Source: Aestuariivivens sediminicola
GTDB taxonomy: Bacteria; Bacteroidota; Bacteroidia; Flavobacteriales; Flavobacteriaceae
Length of the DNA: 64,000 bases
Reading direction: 5' to 3'
Assembly (NCBI RefSeq): GCF_022662015.1
Contig: NZ_JAKMCM010000004.1
Location: 62,001 to 126,000, forward strand
This document shows, piece after piece, positions 62,301-64,000 of this stretch (position 1 is the stretch's first letter; each line of letters begins with the position of its first letter). The notes below the pieces were generated by a model, which was given only the letters and a program-made list of their open reading frames with translations, was not told where the DNA came from and ran no database searches. The translations under genes and the position numbers were made by a program.

Positions 62301-64000
62301 TTATTGTTCTGAATTATTTTCATCATCACTGGTATCAAGAGTTGTGCCATCCTGATTTTCATTACTGCCCGTCGAGGCTTCTGTTTCTTCCACTTCATCT
62401 TCATCGTGTCTCACTTTTGCAACCGCAGCAATTGAGTCACCATTCTTCAGATTTATCAACTTCACGCCTTGAGTCGCTCGTCCCATGACCCGTAAATCCT
62501 CCACGGCCATACGTATGGCAATTCCGGATTTATTGATGATCATGAGGTCATCGGCATCAGTTACATTCTTTATAGCTACTAAATTACCAGTTTTTTCTGT
62601 AATAGAAATGGTTTTTACACCTTTTCCTCCTCTATTGGTAATTCTGTAATCCTCTAAATCTGATCGTTTACCAAAACCGTTTTCAGAAACAACCAAAATA
62701 TTGCTCTCCATATCATCAACCGCTATCATTCCAATGACTTCATCTTTATCATTGGCCAGGGTAATACCACGAACTCCTGACGCGTTACGGCCCATGGGTC
62801 TGGTTTTAGCTTCTTCAAATCGAATGGCTTTCCCCGACTTAAGCGCCAGCATGACCTGACTGTTCCCGGTGGTCAGTTTAGCCTCAAGTAATTCATCATC
62901 TTCTCTGATGGTTATGGCATTAATACCATTGGTTCGCGGACGAGAATATTGCTCCAAAGAGGTCTTTTTAACCTGTCCATTTTTAGTGGCCATAATAACA
63001 TAGTGATTATTGATATAATCTTCATCCTTCAAATCCTGAGTGCATATGAAGGCCATCACCTTATCATCCTGTTCAATGTTTATAAGATTCTGGATCGCTC
63101 TCCCTTTGGATGTTTTACTGCCCTCCGGAATTTCATATACCCGCATCCAAAAACATTTACCTTTTTGAGTAAAGAACAACATGTACTGGTGGTTTGTACC
63201 AACGAACAAGTGTTCCAGAAAGTCTTCGTTTCGTGTGGTGGATGCCTTCTGACCAACGCCTCCCCTGTTCTGAGTTCTGTATTCTGTGAGCGATGTTCGT
63301 TTGATGTACCCGGCATGCGAAATCGTTATCACCACTTTTTCGTCGGGAATCATGTCCTCAATACTCAAATCGCCACCTGCATATTCAATCACTGAACGAC
63401 GGTCGTCTCCATACTTTTCCTTGACCTGAAGCAATTCCTCCTTGATGATCGCCATACGACGTTCCTTCTTATCAAGTATATCTTTAAGATCTTCGATGGT
63501 CTTTTTAAGTTCATCATACTCTGTTCGAAGCTTATCTTGCTCTAAACCAGTAAGCTGACGTAATCGCATTTCAACTATTGCTTTAGCTTGAATTTCCGTC
63601 AGTTTAAAGCGTTCCATTAACTTTTCTCTTGCTTCATCTGCATTTGAAGAAGCACGGATCAAAGCAATGACTTCATCGATATTATCAGAGGCTATAATTA
63701 AGCCTTCCAGGATATGAGCACGTTCCTCTGCCTTCCGTAATTCGTATTTTGTTCGTCTTACGACGACATCGTGCCTGTGTTCGACGAAATAATGAATCAG
63801 GTCCTTCAGGTTGAGCAATTGCGGACGTCCATTGACCAGGGCGATATTGTTGACACTAAAGGAAGATTGCAGCGCGGTATACTTATAGAGCTTATTCAAG
63901 ACAATGTTTGGAATGGCATCACGTTTAAGGACATAAACTATGCGCATACCCTTTCTATCGGACTCATCTCGAATGGTTGAAATGCCTTCAAGTTTTTTTT
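62301..64000 (-). CDS. gyrA: DNA gyrase subunit A, C-terminal part
   Basis: The frame is open to the window edge, so the N-terminus with the active-site Tyr lies outside; an internal ATG at 63947 is not the start (EGISTIRDESDRKG precedes it). About 566 residues are visible: the end of the breakage-reunion domain and coiled coil, then the beta-pinwheel C-terminal domain (about residues 190-515 of the visible part). The GyrA-box position reads QNRGGVGQKA. An acidic tail (EVEETEAST, TSDDENNSEQ) ends the protein. It introduces negative supercoils with GyrB. Confidence 0.96.
   Translation of the reverse strand, partial: KKLEGISTIRDESDRKGMRIVYVLKRDAIPNIVLNKLYKYTALQSSFSVNNIALVNGRPQLLNLKDLIHYFVEHRHDVVVRRTKYELRKAEERAHILEGLIIASDNIDEVIALIRASSNADEAREKLMERFKLTEIQAKAIVEMRLRQLTGLEQDKLRTEYDELKKTIEDLKDILDKKERRMAIIKEELLQVKEKYGDDRRSVIEYAGGDLSIEDMIPDEKVVITISHAGYIKRTSLTEYRTQNRGGVGQKASTTRNEDFLEHLFVGTNHQYMLFFTQKGKCFWMRVYEIPEGSKTSKGRAIQNLINIEQDDKVMAFICTQDLKDEDYINNHYVIMATKNGQVKKTSLEQYSRPRTNGINAITIREDDELLEAKLTTGNSQVMLALKSGKAIRFEEAKTRPMGRNASGVRGITLANDKDEVIGMIAVDDMESNILVVSENGFGKRSDLEDYRITNRGGKGVKTISITEKTGNLVAIKNVTDADDLMIINKSGIAIRMAVEDLRVMGRATQGVKLINLKNGDSIAAVAKVRHDEDEVEETEASTGSNENQDGTTLDTSDDENNSEQ

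Noticed and set aside
1-64000. CRISPR arrays
   Set aside because: No series of short repeats with unique spacers and no cas gene found; the only arrays are the tRNA-tail repeats and iterons.

Overview
The window is a stretch of chromosome from a member of the Bacteroidota, most likely Flavobacteriaceae. Signs of this are the TAnnTTTR-type -7 promoter elements, type IX secretion (T9SS) C-terminal sorting domains, DUF6090, LruC and WG-repeat proteins, signal peptides ending in -AQ, and a Bacteroidota-type integrative element with DUF3987/DUF6371 replication genes. Base composition is AT-rich, most so inside the element.

Region 1 (1-12.6 kb) is a stress/dormancy-type block. A PAS/LOV-PAS sensor histidine kinase overlaps a response regulator with a REC, cyclic-nucleotide-binding-fold and Crp/FNR helix-turn-helix layout. 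Four tandem-domain universal stress proteins, an ATP-cone/PD-(D/E)xK nuclease, a beta-CASP RNA nuclease, Hsp20 and small hypothetical proteins follow. The gene content recalls the mycobacterial DosR regulon.

Region 2 (12.6-29.1 kb, mostly minus strand) holds envelope and secreted proteins: an LruC protein broken by a nonsense codon, a serine hydrolase fused by deletion to a glycosyltransferase remnant, ThuA and DUF6090 proteins, a two-domain GH43-like/GH29 enzyme, two T9SS beta-propellers, a beta-helix lipoprotein, and an Lgt-like membrane domain fused to an outer-membrane barrel through an internal signal peptide.

Region 3 (30.17-44.86 kb) is an integrative element in the 3' part of a tRNA-Arg(UCU) gene, bounded by 47-bp direct repeats. 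It carries an integrase, excisionase-like HTH, DUF3987 and DUF6371 proteins, a TGCA iteron cluster, and cargo that includes a membrane-anchored DUF4041/GIY-YIG nuclease resembling the anti-phage protein SNIPE. It has no relaxase, conjugation or capsid genes.

Region 4 (45.0-55.9 kb) is a complete O2-tolerant-type membrane [NiFe] uptake hydrogenase locus: UreH-like nickel permease, hyaABCD, and hypFDE and hypABC in two divergent operons.

Region 5 (55.9-64 kb) contains tRNA-Pro and tRNA-Ser among tandem repeats made of tRNA tails and terminators. It continues with a 7TM-HD phosphodiesterase, thiolase, NlpC/P60 and TPR proteins, and ends in gyrA.

The main discovery is a shared promoter architecture. 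Ten palindromes of the form TGAY-N4-RTCA occur in intergenic DNA. Every one is followed by exactly 23 nt and then a TAnnTTDR -7 element (one copy has TTATTTAG); the hydrogenase site does this in both directions, giving 11 promoters. They sit upstream of the sensor kinase/regulator operon, the WG protein, two Usp operons, hsp20, a 62-aa protein, a lipoprotein in the mobile element, the nickel permease, both hydrogenase operons, and an apparently untranslated RNA at about 4897-5104. This fits class II activation by a Crp/FNR-family factor, for which the local response regulator is the obvious candidate, and it would tie light/redox sensing, stress survival and H2 oxidation into one regulon.
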